From Pseudomonadota bacterium (lineage in GTDB: Bacteria; Pseudomonadota; Alphaproteobacteria; Rhizobiales; Rhizobiaceae): a DNA stretch of 7,427 nucleotides. The stretch is taken from assembly GCA_003242525.1 (NCBI GenBank), contig QGUU01000111.1:1-7427 (forward strand), written 5' to 3'. The notes under the pieces were generated by a model, which was not told the origin of the DNA, searched no databases, and saw only the letters and a list, made by a program, of their open reading frames with translations. This document shows positions 1 to 6,493 of the stretch, in pieces (the first letter of the stretch is position 1; the number at the start of each line of letters is the position of its first letter). Position numbers and translations under genes: made by a program.

Positions 1-349
1 GCGCCAGCTGCTGAATGATATAGAGCAGGCCGATCGTGGCGACGATGGTGGCCTCGGGATTGTACTCCAGCCGCTGCAGAACCAGCCTTTCCGCCAGCCA
101 TGCCACGGCGCCGACCGCGAGCGGCGGCGCCACCAGCGCGGCCGCGAAGCCGAGGGCAGGGTGGCCGCCCAGCATGCTCGAGGTCACCCAGGCCAGCACC
201 GCGCCAAGCATGAAGAACTCGCCATGCGCGACGTTGACGATGCGCATGACGCCGAACACCAAAGACAGGCCCAGCGCCGTCAGCGACAGCACCGCGGCGC
301 TAACCAGCCCCTCAAGCAGGGCAAGGAAAAGATGCGGTCCGAAGGCCAT
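1..349 (-). CDS. livH: Branched-chain amino acid ABC transporter permease, LivH type (partial, C-terminus beyond window)
   Basis: The visible N-terminal ~116 residues form the start of an inner-membrane permease subunit of a HAAT-family ABC importer. It begins MAFGPHLFLALLEGL and has hydrophobic segments at roughly residues 8-34, 45-60, 66-86 and 99-115. The segment FGVMRIVNVAHGEFFMLGA (about 32-50) is the hallmark LivH motif near the first membrane helices. An in-frame TGA lies immediately before the ATG, so this is the earliest ATG possible. A GGAGG sequence (360-364) sits 10 bases upstream. The gene follows the substrate-binding protein gene on the same strand after a 194-base gap, the usual order for such operons, and livM, livG and livF homologues would be expected beyond the left edge. 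The substrate could be a branched-chain amino acid, an amide or another small polar compound; the sequence does not decide this. Confidence 0.9.
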   Translation of the reverse strand, partial: MAFGPHLFLALLEGLVSAAVLSLTALGLSLVFGVMRIVNVAHGEFFMLGAVLAWVTSSMLGGHPALGFAAALVAPPLAVGAVAWLAERLVLQRLEYNPEATIVATIGLLYIIQQLA

Positions 350-395
350 TCAGCTTTCGCCTCCGGCTACGGCAAGGCAAGGAAAGTCGCTGCTG

Positions 396-445
396 CAAAG
401 GGCGGCCGCAAGGGCGAGGACCGTGATGTCCCCGCCCTTTGGCGG
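396..445 (-). promoter_or_regulatory. Mutually exclusive hairpins between binding-protein and permease genes
   Basis: In the transcript direction the segment 440-432 (AAAGGGCGG) can pair in three ways. It can form a short stem CCGCC-AAAG-GGCGG (445-432), an 11-bp stem with one mismatch (439-429 with 420-410, 8-base loop), or a perfect 10-bp stem (441-432 with 405-396). No U-run follows, so this does not look like an intrinsic terminator. Intergenic stems after the binding-protein gene of ABC operons are known to protect the upstream message from 3' decay and so raise the amount of binding protein over permease. That role is an inference here. Confidence 0.4.
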
Positions 446-543
446 ATGAACAAGCCCGTAGCCTGGGAGCGGAAGCAGTTCGCAGGTTCCTTGAATGGAA
501 ATGATCTTGCCGAGCCCGAAAACCTGAGGGGTGTGCAGTTTTC

Positions 544-1848
544 CTAGAGCGGCTGCGTGGTGTAGTCGGCCTCCGGCTCGTACATGCCATCCTCGATCGT
601 CGTCTTGTGGACGACGTTGAGTTTCCCGTCCTTGACCTGCGAGATGAACTGGCTGCCGAATACCTGGTGGATCTTGCCGTTGAACAGCTTTCGTCCCTGC
701 GGGTGTTCGGGCCCTTCGGTGAATTCGGTCATTGCCTCGGTGGCCTCCACCAGCTTGGCGCGATCCTGCGGGCCCTGGTAGCCGGCATCTTCCATCGCCT
801 TCTTGATGACATAGAGCGTTTCCCAGCAGCCGAACATATGGGCGGCGGTGGAGACGTCCTTCGGATCGCCGGCAGCGGCGCCATTGTCGTCAATGCCGAC
901 GGCGGCGCGATAGGCTTTCTGCGCTTCCGTATCGTCCGGCTGCGCATAGCGCGGCGAGCCCTCCCAGAAATGGCTTCCCTCGAGATATTCGAGGCCAGGG
1001 CTGTTGATGTCCACCGCTTCGAGCGAGTCGATGAAGCCGAATAGCTTCGGGCCGCTGGAGCCGTAGAAGTCGCCCAGTTCCTTGACAAAGGTCAGCACGC
1101 CGGGGCCGACCATGACGTGGTAGATAACCTCGGTCTCCGACGGGATCTGGGGGAAATATTTGGTGAAAGATGATTCGGTCGGTGGAATGGCGATCTGCGC
1201 CACCACCTCGGCCCCGGCCTGCTTCAGGGCCGGGGGCAGGTAGTCGCGATGGTCGTAACCGAAGGCATAATCGGGAAAGATCTGCGTGACCTTCTTGCCG
1301 GCATTGGCCGCGATCCAGGGGGCAACCGATGTAACCTGCGCCCGCACGTCGGTGATACCCGGCTGCAGGCACCAGCGATTCAACTTGCCTGATGCGACGT
1401 GATAGCCCTCCGAGACGACGTAGTAGGGGATTTTCAGTTCGCCCGCCGTGGGCGCAGAGGCGATCACGACATGGGAAAACAGGGTTCCATAGACGATGTC
1501 GCACTTGTGCTGGTTGGCGAGTTTGGCCACCACTTCCGCCCCGCGTGCGGCATCCGTGCCGTCATCCTCGATGATGATCTCCACCGGGCGGCCGTTGATG
1601 CCGCCGGCGTCGTTGATCGCCTTCACCGCGGCACTGGTGGTGCGTTCGTACCAGCGGCCGTAGGCGGCGCCGATGCCCGTGCGATGCGACTGGAAACCGA
1701 TCCGGATCGGCTCGGAAGATTGCGCCTGCGCGTATCGCACGAAGCCGGGCGCGGCTGCCAGCCCCACCCCGGCCGCCATGCCCTTGAGTGCGCTGCGGCG
1801 GCTGAGCCGCGGGCCTGAAAGATCGAAATACCCTTTGCGGTCAGTCAT
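544..1848 (-). CDS. ABC transporter substrate-binding protein, branched-chain amino acid/amide type, Tat-exported
   Basis: This 434-residue periplasmic binding protein has a type I fold (Peripla_BP_6/LivK class) and would deliver its ligand to the LivH/LivM permease. The N-terminus carries a twin-arginine signal: SRRSALKG (residues 16-23), then a hydrophobic stretch MAAGVGLAAAPGF and a likely cleavage after AQA (residue 42). Mature features typical of the family are PIRIGFQSHRTG (47-58), the AVKAINDAGGINGRPVEI segment (about 74-91), IEDDGTDAARG just after it, and a central Y-GTLFSHVVIASAPTAGELKIP region. Length is normal once the long signal peptide is allowed for. The start is supported by AGGGGA (1855-1860) six bases upstream. 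The permease gene follows on the same strand. Sub-family members bind leucine-type amino acids, amides, urea or aromatic acids; I cannot assign the ligand. Confidence 0.92.
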   Translation of the reverse strand: MTDRKGYFDLSGPRLSRRSALKGMAAGVGLAAAPGFVRYAQAQSSEPIRIGFQSHRTGIGAAYGRWYERTTSAAVKAINDAGGINGRPVEIIIEDDGTDAARGAEVVAKLANQHKCDIVYGTLFSHVVIASAPTAGELKIPYYVVSEGYHVASGKLNRWCLQPGITDVRAQVTSVAPWIAANAGKKVTQIFPDYAFGYDHRDYLPPALKQAGAEVVAQIAIPPTESSFTKYFPQIPSETEVIYHVMVGPGVLTFVKELGDFYGSSGPKLFGFIDSLEAVDINSPGLEYLEGSHFWEGSPRYAQPDDTEAQKAYRAAVGIDDNGAAAGDPKDVSTAAHMFGCWETLYVIKKAMEDAGYQGPQDRAKLVEATEAMTEFTEGPEHPQGRKLFNGKIHQVFGSQFISQVKDGKLNVVHKTTIEDGMYEPEADYTTQPL

Positions 1849-1937
1849 GGCAGTTCCCCTTTATATTGTCGACTTTGACCAACGAAAAAGGTGGAGGGCA
1901 AAGCTCCTCCGCAATGCCGAAAATTGCTTGTATGCAA

Positions 1938-1966
1938 ACTAAATCATCAAAGCCTGGCGCTGACAA
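1938..1966 (-). promoter_or_regulatory. Candidate promoter for the substrate-binding protein gene
   Basis: On the minus strand TTGTCA (1966-1961) is separated by 17 bases from TTTAGT (1943-1938). The -35 matches the sigma-70 consensus at 5 of 6 positions and the -10 at 4 of 6. It would start transcription near 1931 and leave a leader of about 80 bases with a good SD at its end. The -35 overlaps the hairpin assigned to the end of the preceding gene, so the two calls weaken each other somewhat. Confidence 0.35.
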
Positions 1967-1975
1967 GCGGGCTTT
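1949..1975 (-). terminator. Terminator-like hairpin after the polytopic membrane protein gene
   Basis: Fourteen bases past the stop codon the transcript can form AAAGCC-CGCT / AGCG-(CCA bulge)-GGCTTT with a UGUC tetraloop, a 10-bp stem with a 3-base bulge. The stem ends in UUU followed by GAUGAUUU, a weak U-tract. It is placed correctly to separate the 1989-3428 gene from the transporter unit downstream, but efficient termination is uncertain. Confidence 0.4.
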
Positions 1976-1988
1976 CCGCAAGGGAAAT

Positions 1989-3428
1989 TCAGCCCGCCGC
2001 GGGTGTTGAGAGCAGCCATAGACCGAAGACCGTGTACGCGATCATCAGGACCGTGAGGGGTACCTGGCTAAGCGCGGCGCGCCGGTTGTCCCCGTAAAGC
2101 CTGTAAGCCAGCGAGTGCGCAACCAGAACCGCCAGAACGTGGCCGATGATGATTGCACCGGCCTGGCAGTTCCACAGCCACCATGCCGAATGAGCGCCGG
2201 CGACAATTCCCGCAGACACGTGCATATGCGCGGTGCCGAACAGATCCCATCCCCGGGCGAAGGGGTCGGAAAGCGCCACGACGGCATACTGGCCGTTGAC
2301 GAGCAGCGCCGTCATGTAATGGGCGATGTGGTAGGCCAGCGCGATGGGCACGATCGACCACACCAGCAGCCCGGCGGCAGGAGCGGGTCGAGCGCCGGGC
2401 CCTGCAAGCAACCGGCCCAGACCGAGTGCGAGCAGGAACAGCGCGGCGAGCACAAGGAAGGTCGCGACAAGCCCCATCGTCCCGATGCCGATGAGGGCTG
2501 TCCGCCCCGGATAGTCCAGCGGATTGACGCCGTTGAGGCCGAGCCAGAAGAAGGTCTTGGACAACCCGTCGAATGAAACGGAAGACAGTGCCAGCAGTGC
2601 GAAGGCGACGCCGCTCGCGGGCAGCGGCGTCGTGTCCAGCAGCTTCGCCCCGGGCCAGCGCAGGAAAAGCCGTTCGTCCTTGCGCTCAAGCGGCGCGAAT
2701 CGTGCCACCATGGAAAAGAATATGCCGAGAAACTCGCCGCGCTGGCTCCACTGGTTATAGCCCAGGACCAGCATCGCGACGAAACTGGCCAGCCAATAGC
2801 CGCCCGCGGCTACGGCAAGGCGCGCCGGATCGCTCGGCGCCGGGTCGATAAGCTCGAACCAGGCGAAAGCGAGGAACAGAACCACTGCCGGCCACAGACC
2901 AATCCCTTCGACGAGCCTGGACCGGGCGCTGGCATGCCTGCCAAGCAGCGGCGAGAGAATTCGCCATGGCCCGTACCAGGGGTTGAGCCATGACCATAGA
3001 TTGCCAAAGAGTCCATGCAGCAAAGTCAGCCCGGCCCATAACAGGGTCCAGACGGTCAGCGGCAGCGGGTTGGCGAGGGGATCCCTGCTGCCCCAGAAGC
3101 CGGCCGCCACAAGAACGGCAAAAAAGACGAAAGACAGCAGCGAGACTACGGTGCGCGGGCCGTCGCCGAACCTCCCCAGCGGCTGCTTGCGCTGCCATAT
3201 CCGCTCTAGCGCCTGCGGCGGCAGCCATGCCAGCGCAAGGAAGGAGGCCGCAACCGCCAGCGCCCCGCCGGCGAGATAGTATCCCGTCGGCAGCAGCAGG
3301 ACATGGCCGCTTTCGGACGCATGGGCGAATGCCGATGAAGGAAATACCGCCAATGCCAGCATGGCGGCGGCTGCACCGGCCATGTGTCGCGACGGCGATG
3401 CAGCGATGTCCGATTTTGATTGCAGCAT
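1989..3428 (-). CDS. Polytopic membrane protein with conserved-looking histidines ('fenitrothion hydrolase'-like annotation family)
   Basis: This 479-residue protein has an N-terminal signal-like segment (hydrophobic 17-34) with likely cleavage AFA|HASE after residue 35, then about ten further membrane segments (near 43-70, 93-112, 122-148, 177-194, 203-224, 268-286, 309-342, 351-378, 400-420, 423-443 and 455-475). The mature start HASESGHVLLLPTGYYLAGG and the C-terminal half with H367, H370 (AYHIAHY), H401, H403 (TAHMHVS), H413, H430 and H438 (GHVLAVLVAH) stand out. From memory this resembles membrane proteins that databases label 'fenitrothion hydrolase'; that name is a transferred label and I would not trust it as function. 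Paired intramembrane histidines suggest metal or heme binding, by inference. The start has GGGGGGA (3434-3440) five bases upstream. The gene begins 27 bases after the pncB stop on the same strand, so the two are probably co-transcribed. Confidence 0.82.
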   Translation of the reverse strand: MLQSKSDIAASPSRHMAGAAAAMLALAVFPSSAFAHASESGHVLLLPTGYYLAGGALAVAASFLALAWLPPQALERIWQRKQPLGRFGDGPRTVVSLLSFVFFAVLVAAGFWGSRDPLANPLPLTVWTLLWAGLTLLHGLFGNLWSWLNPWYGPWRILSPLLGRHASARSRLVEGIGLWPAVVLFLAFAWFELIDPAPSDPARLAVAAGGYWLASFVAMLVLGYNQWSQRGEFLGIFFSMVARFAPLERKDERLFLRWPGAKLLDTTPLPASGVAFALLALSSVSFDGLSKTFFWLGLNGVNPLDYPGRTALIGIGTMGLVATFLVLAALFLLALGLGRLLAGPGARPAPAAGLLVWSIVPIALAYHIAHYMTALLVNGQYAVVALSDPFARGWDLFGTAHMHVSAGIVAGAHSAWWLWNCQAGAIIIGHVLAVLVAHSLAYRLYGDNRRAALSQVPLTVLMIAYTVFGLWLLSTPAAG

Positions 3429-3455
3429 GGAAGTCCCCCCGGCTTCCCTCGACAG

Positions 3456-4757
3456 CTAGACCTTGACCAGTTGTCGCACCCGGTCTTCCTCGCCAAAGAC
3501 ACGCAGGTAGCGTGCGATCTCCTTCGGGTCTCCCGTGGCCTTCTCGGGATTGTCGGAAAGCTTCACTGCAGGCCGGCCATTGGCCTCGGTCACCTTGCAG
3601 ACCAGCGAGATGGCATTGAGACCGCTCGTCGGCGTGGGCGCGCAGCCGGCAAAATCATTGGTGAGATTGGTACCCCAGCCGAAGGCCATGCGCACCTTGC
3701 CCTCGAAATGACGGTAGGTTTCGATGATCGTGTCGACTTCCAGGCCATCGGAAAAGATGAGCAGCTTGCGCCGGGGATCGCGACCCTTGCTGCGCCACCA
3801 GGATATGATCTTTTCGCCGCCTTCGATCGGCGGCGCGCTGTCGGGACGAAACCCGGTCCAGTCCGCCACCCAGTCGGGCGCCTCGCGCAGGAAGGCGGCG
3901 GTGCCGAAGGCGTCGGGCAGCACGATCAGGAGGTTGCCGCCATAGTAGCGCTGCCAGTCCTGCAGCACCTTGTAGGGCGCCGCCTTGAGTTCCTCGTCCG
4001 TTTCCGCCAGCGCCGCCAGAACCATCGGCAGTTCATGGGCATTGGTGCCCAGCGCTTCCAGGTCCGTGTCCATGGCCAGCAGCACGTTCGATGTGCCGGT
4101 GAAGGCCTCGCCAATGCCTTCCTTGAGCGCCTCGACGCACCAGCGCTGCCACAGGAAGGAGTGTCGGCGCCGCGTTCCGAAATCGGAAATGTTGATGCCC
4201 GGCAGCTTCTTCAGCCGCTCCGTCTTGGCCCACATCTTGGCCTTGGCCCGGGCATAGAGCACGTCGAGCGCGAAGGGCCCGAAAACCTTCATGGCCGAAC
4301 GGGAGCGCAACTCGTTGATGATGGCGAGCGCGGGGATTTCCCACATGGTGGTGTACATCCACGGCCCCGAGAATGTCAGTTCATACTGCCCGTCGCGCTT
4401 TTCGAGGTGGTATTCAGGCAGCCTGAAATTCTCCAGCCAGGCGAGGAACTCCGGCTCGAAGATCTGCTTGCGGCCATAGAATGTATTGCCGCCCAGCCAG
4501 ATCATTTCCTTTTTGGCAAAACGCAGGGTGCGGGCGTGGTCCAGTTGCTCGCGCAACTCCCCCTCGTCGATCTCGTCGGCCAGCCGGACCGGGCTGCGAT
4601 TGATCAGCGAGAAGGTGGTCTCCACTTTCGGGTACATGCCCCAGATCATCTGGAGCATGAGCAGCTTGTAGAAATCCGTGTCGAGCAGGCTGCGCACGAT
4701 CGGGTCGAGTTTCCATGTGTGGTTGTACACCCGTCGTGCGATGTCAGTCTTGGTCAT
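3456..4757 (-). CDS. pncB: Nicotinate phosphoribosyltransferase
   Basis: This cytoplasmic enzyme of NAD salvage (Preiss-Handler pathway) converts nicotinate and PRPP, with ATP hydrolysis, to nicotinate mononucleotide. The 433-residue length is normal for the bacterial PncB branch. Family signatures are visible in order: [16 protein letters not shown] (24-39), [10 protein letters not shown] (191-200), [10 protein letters not shown] (221-230), GTNAHE (237-242) with H241 as the expected phosphorylated histidine, [14 protein letters not shown] (335-348) and [10 protein letters not shown] (359-368), which belong to the PRPP/phosphate-binding side of the barrel. The ATG has GAGGG (4767-4771) nine bases upstream. 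The gene lies 112 bases after the DUF3995 gene and 27 bases before the polytopic membrane protein gene, all on one strand. No other NAD gene is present in the window. No truncation or missing key residue is seen. Confidence 0.97.
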   Translation of the reverse strand: MTKTDIARRVYNHTWKLDPIVRSLLDTDFYKLLMLQMIWGMYPKVETTFSLINRSPVRLADEIDEGELREQLDHARTLRFAKKEMIWLGGNTFYGRKQIFEPEFLAWLENFRLPEYHLEKRDGQYELTFSGPWMYTTMWEIPALAIINELRSRSAMKVFGPFALDVLYARAKAKMWAKTERLKKLPGINISDFGTRRRHSFLWQRWCVEALKEGIGEAFTGTSNVLLAMDTDLEALGTNAHELPMVLAALAETDEELKAAPYKVLQDWQRYYGGNLLIVLPDAFGTAAFLREAPDWVADWTGFRPDSAPPIEGGEKIISWWRSKGRDPRRKLLIFSDGLEVDTIIETYRHFEGKVRMAFGWGTNLTNDFAGCAPTPTSGLNAISLVCKVTEANGRPAVKLSDNPEKATGDPKEIARYLRVFGEEDRVRQLVKV

Positions 4758-4807
4758 GCGTCGCGGCCCTCGTTGCCGAACCTGTCGGCCCCTGCGAAAT
4801 GCCTACT

Positions 4808-4842
4808 TAGCATCGATTCCGAAAAAGTGCTGCCCGCTTCGT
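4808..4842. repeat. Possible degenerate copy of a Rhizobiales dispersed intergenic repeat
   Basis: The plus-strand text here runs AGCATCGATTCCGAAAAAGTG followed by a CCGCTTCG segment. It resembles, from memory, a short dispersed repeat common in Rhizobiales intergenic regions (AGCATGATCCGAAAAGTGG followed by an ACCGGTTTTCGG arm). The hairpin-forming second arm is degenerate here and no second copy lies in this window, so repeat status cannot be confirmed from the sequence alone. Confidence 0.3.
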
Positions 4843-4855
4843 TGCTGGCCCAGCA
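4822..4855 (-). terminator. Weak terminator-like structure after the DUF3995 gene
   Basis: On the minus strand TGCTGG-G-CCAGCA (4855-4843) is an inverted repeat. Its first arm TGCTG can alternatively pair with a second CAGCA (4832-4828) that is followed by C and five Ts (4826-4822). The stem is only 5 bp in either case. It could cause partial termination before pncB, or simply be a by-product of the possible repeat element that overlaps it. Confidence 0.25.
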
Positions 4856-4869
4856 GAAACCAGAGGCCC

Positions 4870-5334
4870 CTACGGCCAGGTTGCCGTGCTCGACAAGGTG
4901 AGGAACGCGTGAGCGCCAAGGACGATGAAGCCGGCACCAATGGCCAGGCAAAGCGGCGAATAAAGGCGCACATCCAGCCTCGCGAAGGGCTGCTCGGGAG
5001 TCAGCCGCCGCCACCACGGCGTGAACCCGATTACGCCGCGGCCGAAGAATACCAATCCGATCATGATGGAGGTGGCGGCAAGCCCCTCATGCGTGAAAGG
5101 CGTTGCAAACACCCCTTGCAGCGCCATGGGCCATAGCGTCACCAGAACCAGGCAGGCCGCCACGGCGAACGCGGCGGAGGGTGAGGGCATCTCCTTCACC
5201 TCGCGAAAGCCGATGACGGCGCGGGCGCAGGAAGCGGGGTCGCGACCCGGCCAGATGCCGCCGATTGCCCAATAGACATGGAGCGACGTGATCAGCAGCA
5301 GGATTACGGAGAGTGCGCAGGCCAGGATGAGCAT
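4870..5334 (-). CDS. DUF3995 domain-containing small membrane protein
   Basis: This 154-residue integral membrane protein has four hydrophobic segments, near 2-25, 54-76, 86-105 and 125-147. It shows the features I associate with DUF3995: LHVYWAIGGIWPG (18-30) close after the first helix, and in the second half GRGVIGFTPWWRR, followed by FARLDVRLYSPLCL (about 117-130). The family has no established function that I know of. The gene starts 11 bases after the ureE-like stop codon and has no convincing SD (the preceding bases are CCCGACCCC), so its translation is probably coupled to the upstream gene. That tight link is the only clue to its job. It is followed by 112 bases holding a weak hairpin and a possible repeat before pncB. 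Confidence 0.82.
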   Translation of the reverse strand: MLILACALSVILLLITSLHVYWAIGGIWPGRDPASCARAVIGFREVKEMPSPSAAFAVAACLVLVTLWPMALQGVFATPFTHEGLAATSIMIGLVFFGRGVIGFTPWWRRLTPEQPFARLDVRLYSPLCLAIGAGFIVLGAHAFLTLSSTATWP

Positions 5335-5345
5335 GGGGTCGGGCG

Positions 5346-5912
5346 TCAGGGATGATTGTGGCCGTAATGCGGATCTCCCGGCAAGCGCCCGTACCTATCG
5401 CGTTCCCAGTGCTCATGATGACGATGCTCATGCCCGTGATGGTGGTCATGATGTGTGTCGCGCAGGGGCTCGAACGGAGCCCGGACTGCCGCAACGGTAG
5501 CGCCCAACTCCTCCAGCATCGTGCGTATGCCATCGTCGCGCAGGACGAGAATACGGCCGGGAGATATGGCCGTAGCCACATGCCGGCCGCCCAGATGCCA
5601 GGCAAGTTCTGCCAGATGTGCCCCGTCGCGCGCCCGAACTTCCAGCAGCTCCTCCTCGGCTGCTTCGATTTCGATCTGGCGTCCGTCCTCGAGAACCAGC
5701 CGGTCGCCTACGGCCAGCAAAGTGGGTTCTGTGAAATCCGCGAGGATTTGCCCGCCACCGGTCAGCACCAGGGCGCGGCGGCGCAACCGGCGCTCGCCAT
5801 GCGCCAGCGCGACGCGGTCTGCGGGCTGGGCGCTGATCCCGTGGTCACCCCGGCGCAAAACCGATGTCACGCGCGGGAACTTGGTAAAATCGGTCTGGAT
5901 ATTGAGTTTCAC
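5346..5912 (-). CDS. ureE: Urease accessory protein UreE-like nickel-binding metallochaperone
   Basis: UreE is a cytoplasmic, usually dimeric chaperone that hands nickel to the UreDFG-urease complex. The 188-residue product has the N-terminal beta domain (RVALAHGERRLRRRALVLTGGG, about 33-54; VGDRLVLEDGRQIEIEAAEE, 68-87) and the C-terminal metal-binding domain with AWHLGGRHVATAI (104-116). H106 and H111 match the conserved His pair of the usual HLGNRH motif, with G in place of N. APFEPL follows at 145-150. The tail from 153 on holds 13 histidines in about 36 residues, as in nickel-storing UreE proteins. I chose the GTG at 5912 because CGGAG (5919-5923) lies six bases upstream and the homologous domain begins shortly after; the reading frame extends to 6008 but without UreE character. 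No urease or other accessory gene is in the window, so its client is unclear. Confidence 0.88.
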   Translation of the reverse strand: MKLNIQTDFTKFPRVTSVLRRGDHGISAQPADRVALAHGERRLRRRALVLTGGGQILADFTEPTLLAVGDRLVLEDGRQIEIEAAEEELLEVRARDGAHLAELAWHLGGRHVATAISPGRILVLRDDGIRTMLEELGATVAAVRAPFEPLRDTHHDHHHGHEHRHHEHWERDRYGRLPGDPHYGHNHP

Positions 5913-5918
5913 GGCGCA

Positions 5919-5923
5919 CTCCG
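5919..5923 (-). promoter_or_regulatory. Ribosome binding site that sets a GTG start for the UreE-like gene
   Basis: CGGAG on the minus strand lies six bases before GTG AAA CTC. The longer ATG/TTG-type starts upstream in this frame fall in the AT-rich leader and have no comparable site. Confidence 0.55.
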
Positions 5924-5940
5924 CGATCGTCCGAATGTCA

Positions 5941-5966
5941 CGTTTATTTTTATTATCACGATATTG
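5941..5966 (-). promoter_or_regulatory. AT-rich segment, possible promoter of the UreE-like gene
   Basis: This short AT-rich block is unusual in a GC-rich region. On the minus strand it contains GATAAT (5957-5952), a 5 of 6 match to the sigma-70 -10 box, about 40 bases before the GTG start. No good -35 is found at 16-18 bases (CCGAAT at 17), so an activator-dependent promoter or no promoter at all is possible. Confidence 0.28.
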
Positions 5967-6029
5967 CAGTGGCCATTCGGCCCAGCGAAATCTCCCGCGG
6001 CGGAGCAAAAGACCGCTGCAGGCGGCCGA

Positions 6030-6386
6030 TCATAGGCTTCTGCCGTCCACTTTCCGAGGGTTGAGATCGTCGACTTCGACCCCTTCGAGGCAGCGGACGT
6101 TGACCGCGATCATTGTCTTTCCATCGGGCCTTGAGCCGCGCGCAAAAGGCTGTATGCCGCAAACCCGGCAGAACTGGTGGTGGATGGCATGCCGGTTGAA
6201 AAGATATTCGTTCAGCCTATCCTGGCCTGAAAGGAGAGTGAACTGCTCTTCAGGTGCGAAAGCAAGGATGGAGCCCAATCGACCGCACCGCGAGCAGTTG
6301 CAGCTGACCGTATCATCCAGGTCGGCGGTCACTTCGTAACGCACGGCCCCACATTGGCAACTTCCCGTATAGCGTTGGGCGCTCAT
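6030..6386 (-). CDS. GFA family zinc-binding protein (CENP-V/GFA domain)
   Basis: This 118-residue protein belongs to the glutathione-dependent formaldehyde-activating (GFA) family, small zinc proteins of which only a few have been assigned a reaction. All seven family cysteines are present: C10 and C12 (GSCQCGAVRYEV), C29, C31 and C34 (SCNCSRC), C73 and C76 (FCRVCGIQPF). In the characterised Gfa structure the first two and last two hold a structural zinc and the middle three hold a second zinc; the spacing here fits. The true start is the ATG at 6386, preceded by AAAGGAAG (6391-6398), with the AGGA core six bases from the ATG. The frame stays open to 6557 but that extension has no family character and overlaps the divergent gene. 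The UreE-like gene follows after 117 bases. Activity on formaldehyde should not be assumed from the domain alone. Confidence 0.9.
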   Translation of the reverse strand: MSAQRYTGSCQCGAVRYEVTADLDDTVSCNCSRCGRLGSILAFAPEEQFTLLSGQDRLNEYLFNRHAIHHQFCRVCGIQPFARGSRPDGKTMIAVNVRCLEGVEVDDLNPRKVDGRSL

Positions 6387-6448
6387 AGATCTTCCTTTCA
6401 CAGGCGGGTCTGTAGAAATCGCGGGAACCATGCCAGTTCCGCTTCGTT

Positions 6449-6477
6449 TTGCGCAATGCGCCGGAAGGGGTTTTAAG
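6449..6477 (+). promoter_or_regulatory. Candidate promoter of the secreted-protein gene
   Basis: TTGCGC (6449-6454), a 17-base spacer and TTTAAG (6472-6477) form a weak sigma-70-like promoter. Transcription would start near 6484, just ahead of the SD at 6488-6493. The same TTGCGC -35 with 17-base spacing occurs before the acyl carrier protein gene. Confidence 0.33.
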
Positions 6478-6487
6478 ATGGAATGAC

Positions 6488-6493
6488 AGGAGA
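6488..6493 (+). promoter_or_regulatory. Ribosome binding site that sets the GTG start at 6500
   Basis: AGGAGA lies here with its GGAG core seven bases from GTG at 6500. A GTG at 6494 is too close to it and the TTG at 6449 lies within the candidate promoter. Confidence 0.6.

Noticed and set aside
36..547. Plus-strand open frames over the permease and the following spacer
   Set aside because: The minus strand encodes a clear LivH start with the NVAHGEFFMLGA motif; the plus-strand products are compositional shadows.
1860..1865. TATAAA on the minus strand as the -10 box of the binding-protein gene
   Set aside because: It abuts the SD (1855-1860), so a transcript starting from it would lack a usable ribosome binding site.
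1891..1925. GGAGG...CCTCC hairpin followed by TTTTT on the minus strand as a terminator ahead of the binding-protein gene
   Set aside because: The stem is only 5 bp with an 8-base loop and the T-run starts three bases later; the stem at 1949-1975 is a better candidate for the end of the preceding gene.
3420..4901. Plus-strand open frame of 493 codons antisense to pncB
   Set aside because: It mirrors the pncB coding frame in GC-rich DNA, has no recognisable domain, and the opposite strand encodes a complete, well-conserved enzyme.
5913..6008. N-terminal extension of the UreE-like protein to 6008
   Set aside because: It has basic, non-UreE residues, crosses the AT-rich leader, and a better SD serves the GTG at 5912.
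5352..6339. Plus-strand open frames (5352-6035 and 5455-6339) antisense to the UreE-like and GFA genes
   Set aside because: Their products are low-complexity, Arg/Ser- or Met-rich shadows of the His-rich and GC-rich minus-strand genes, with no family character.
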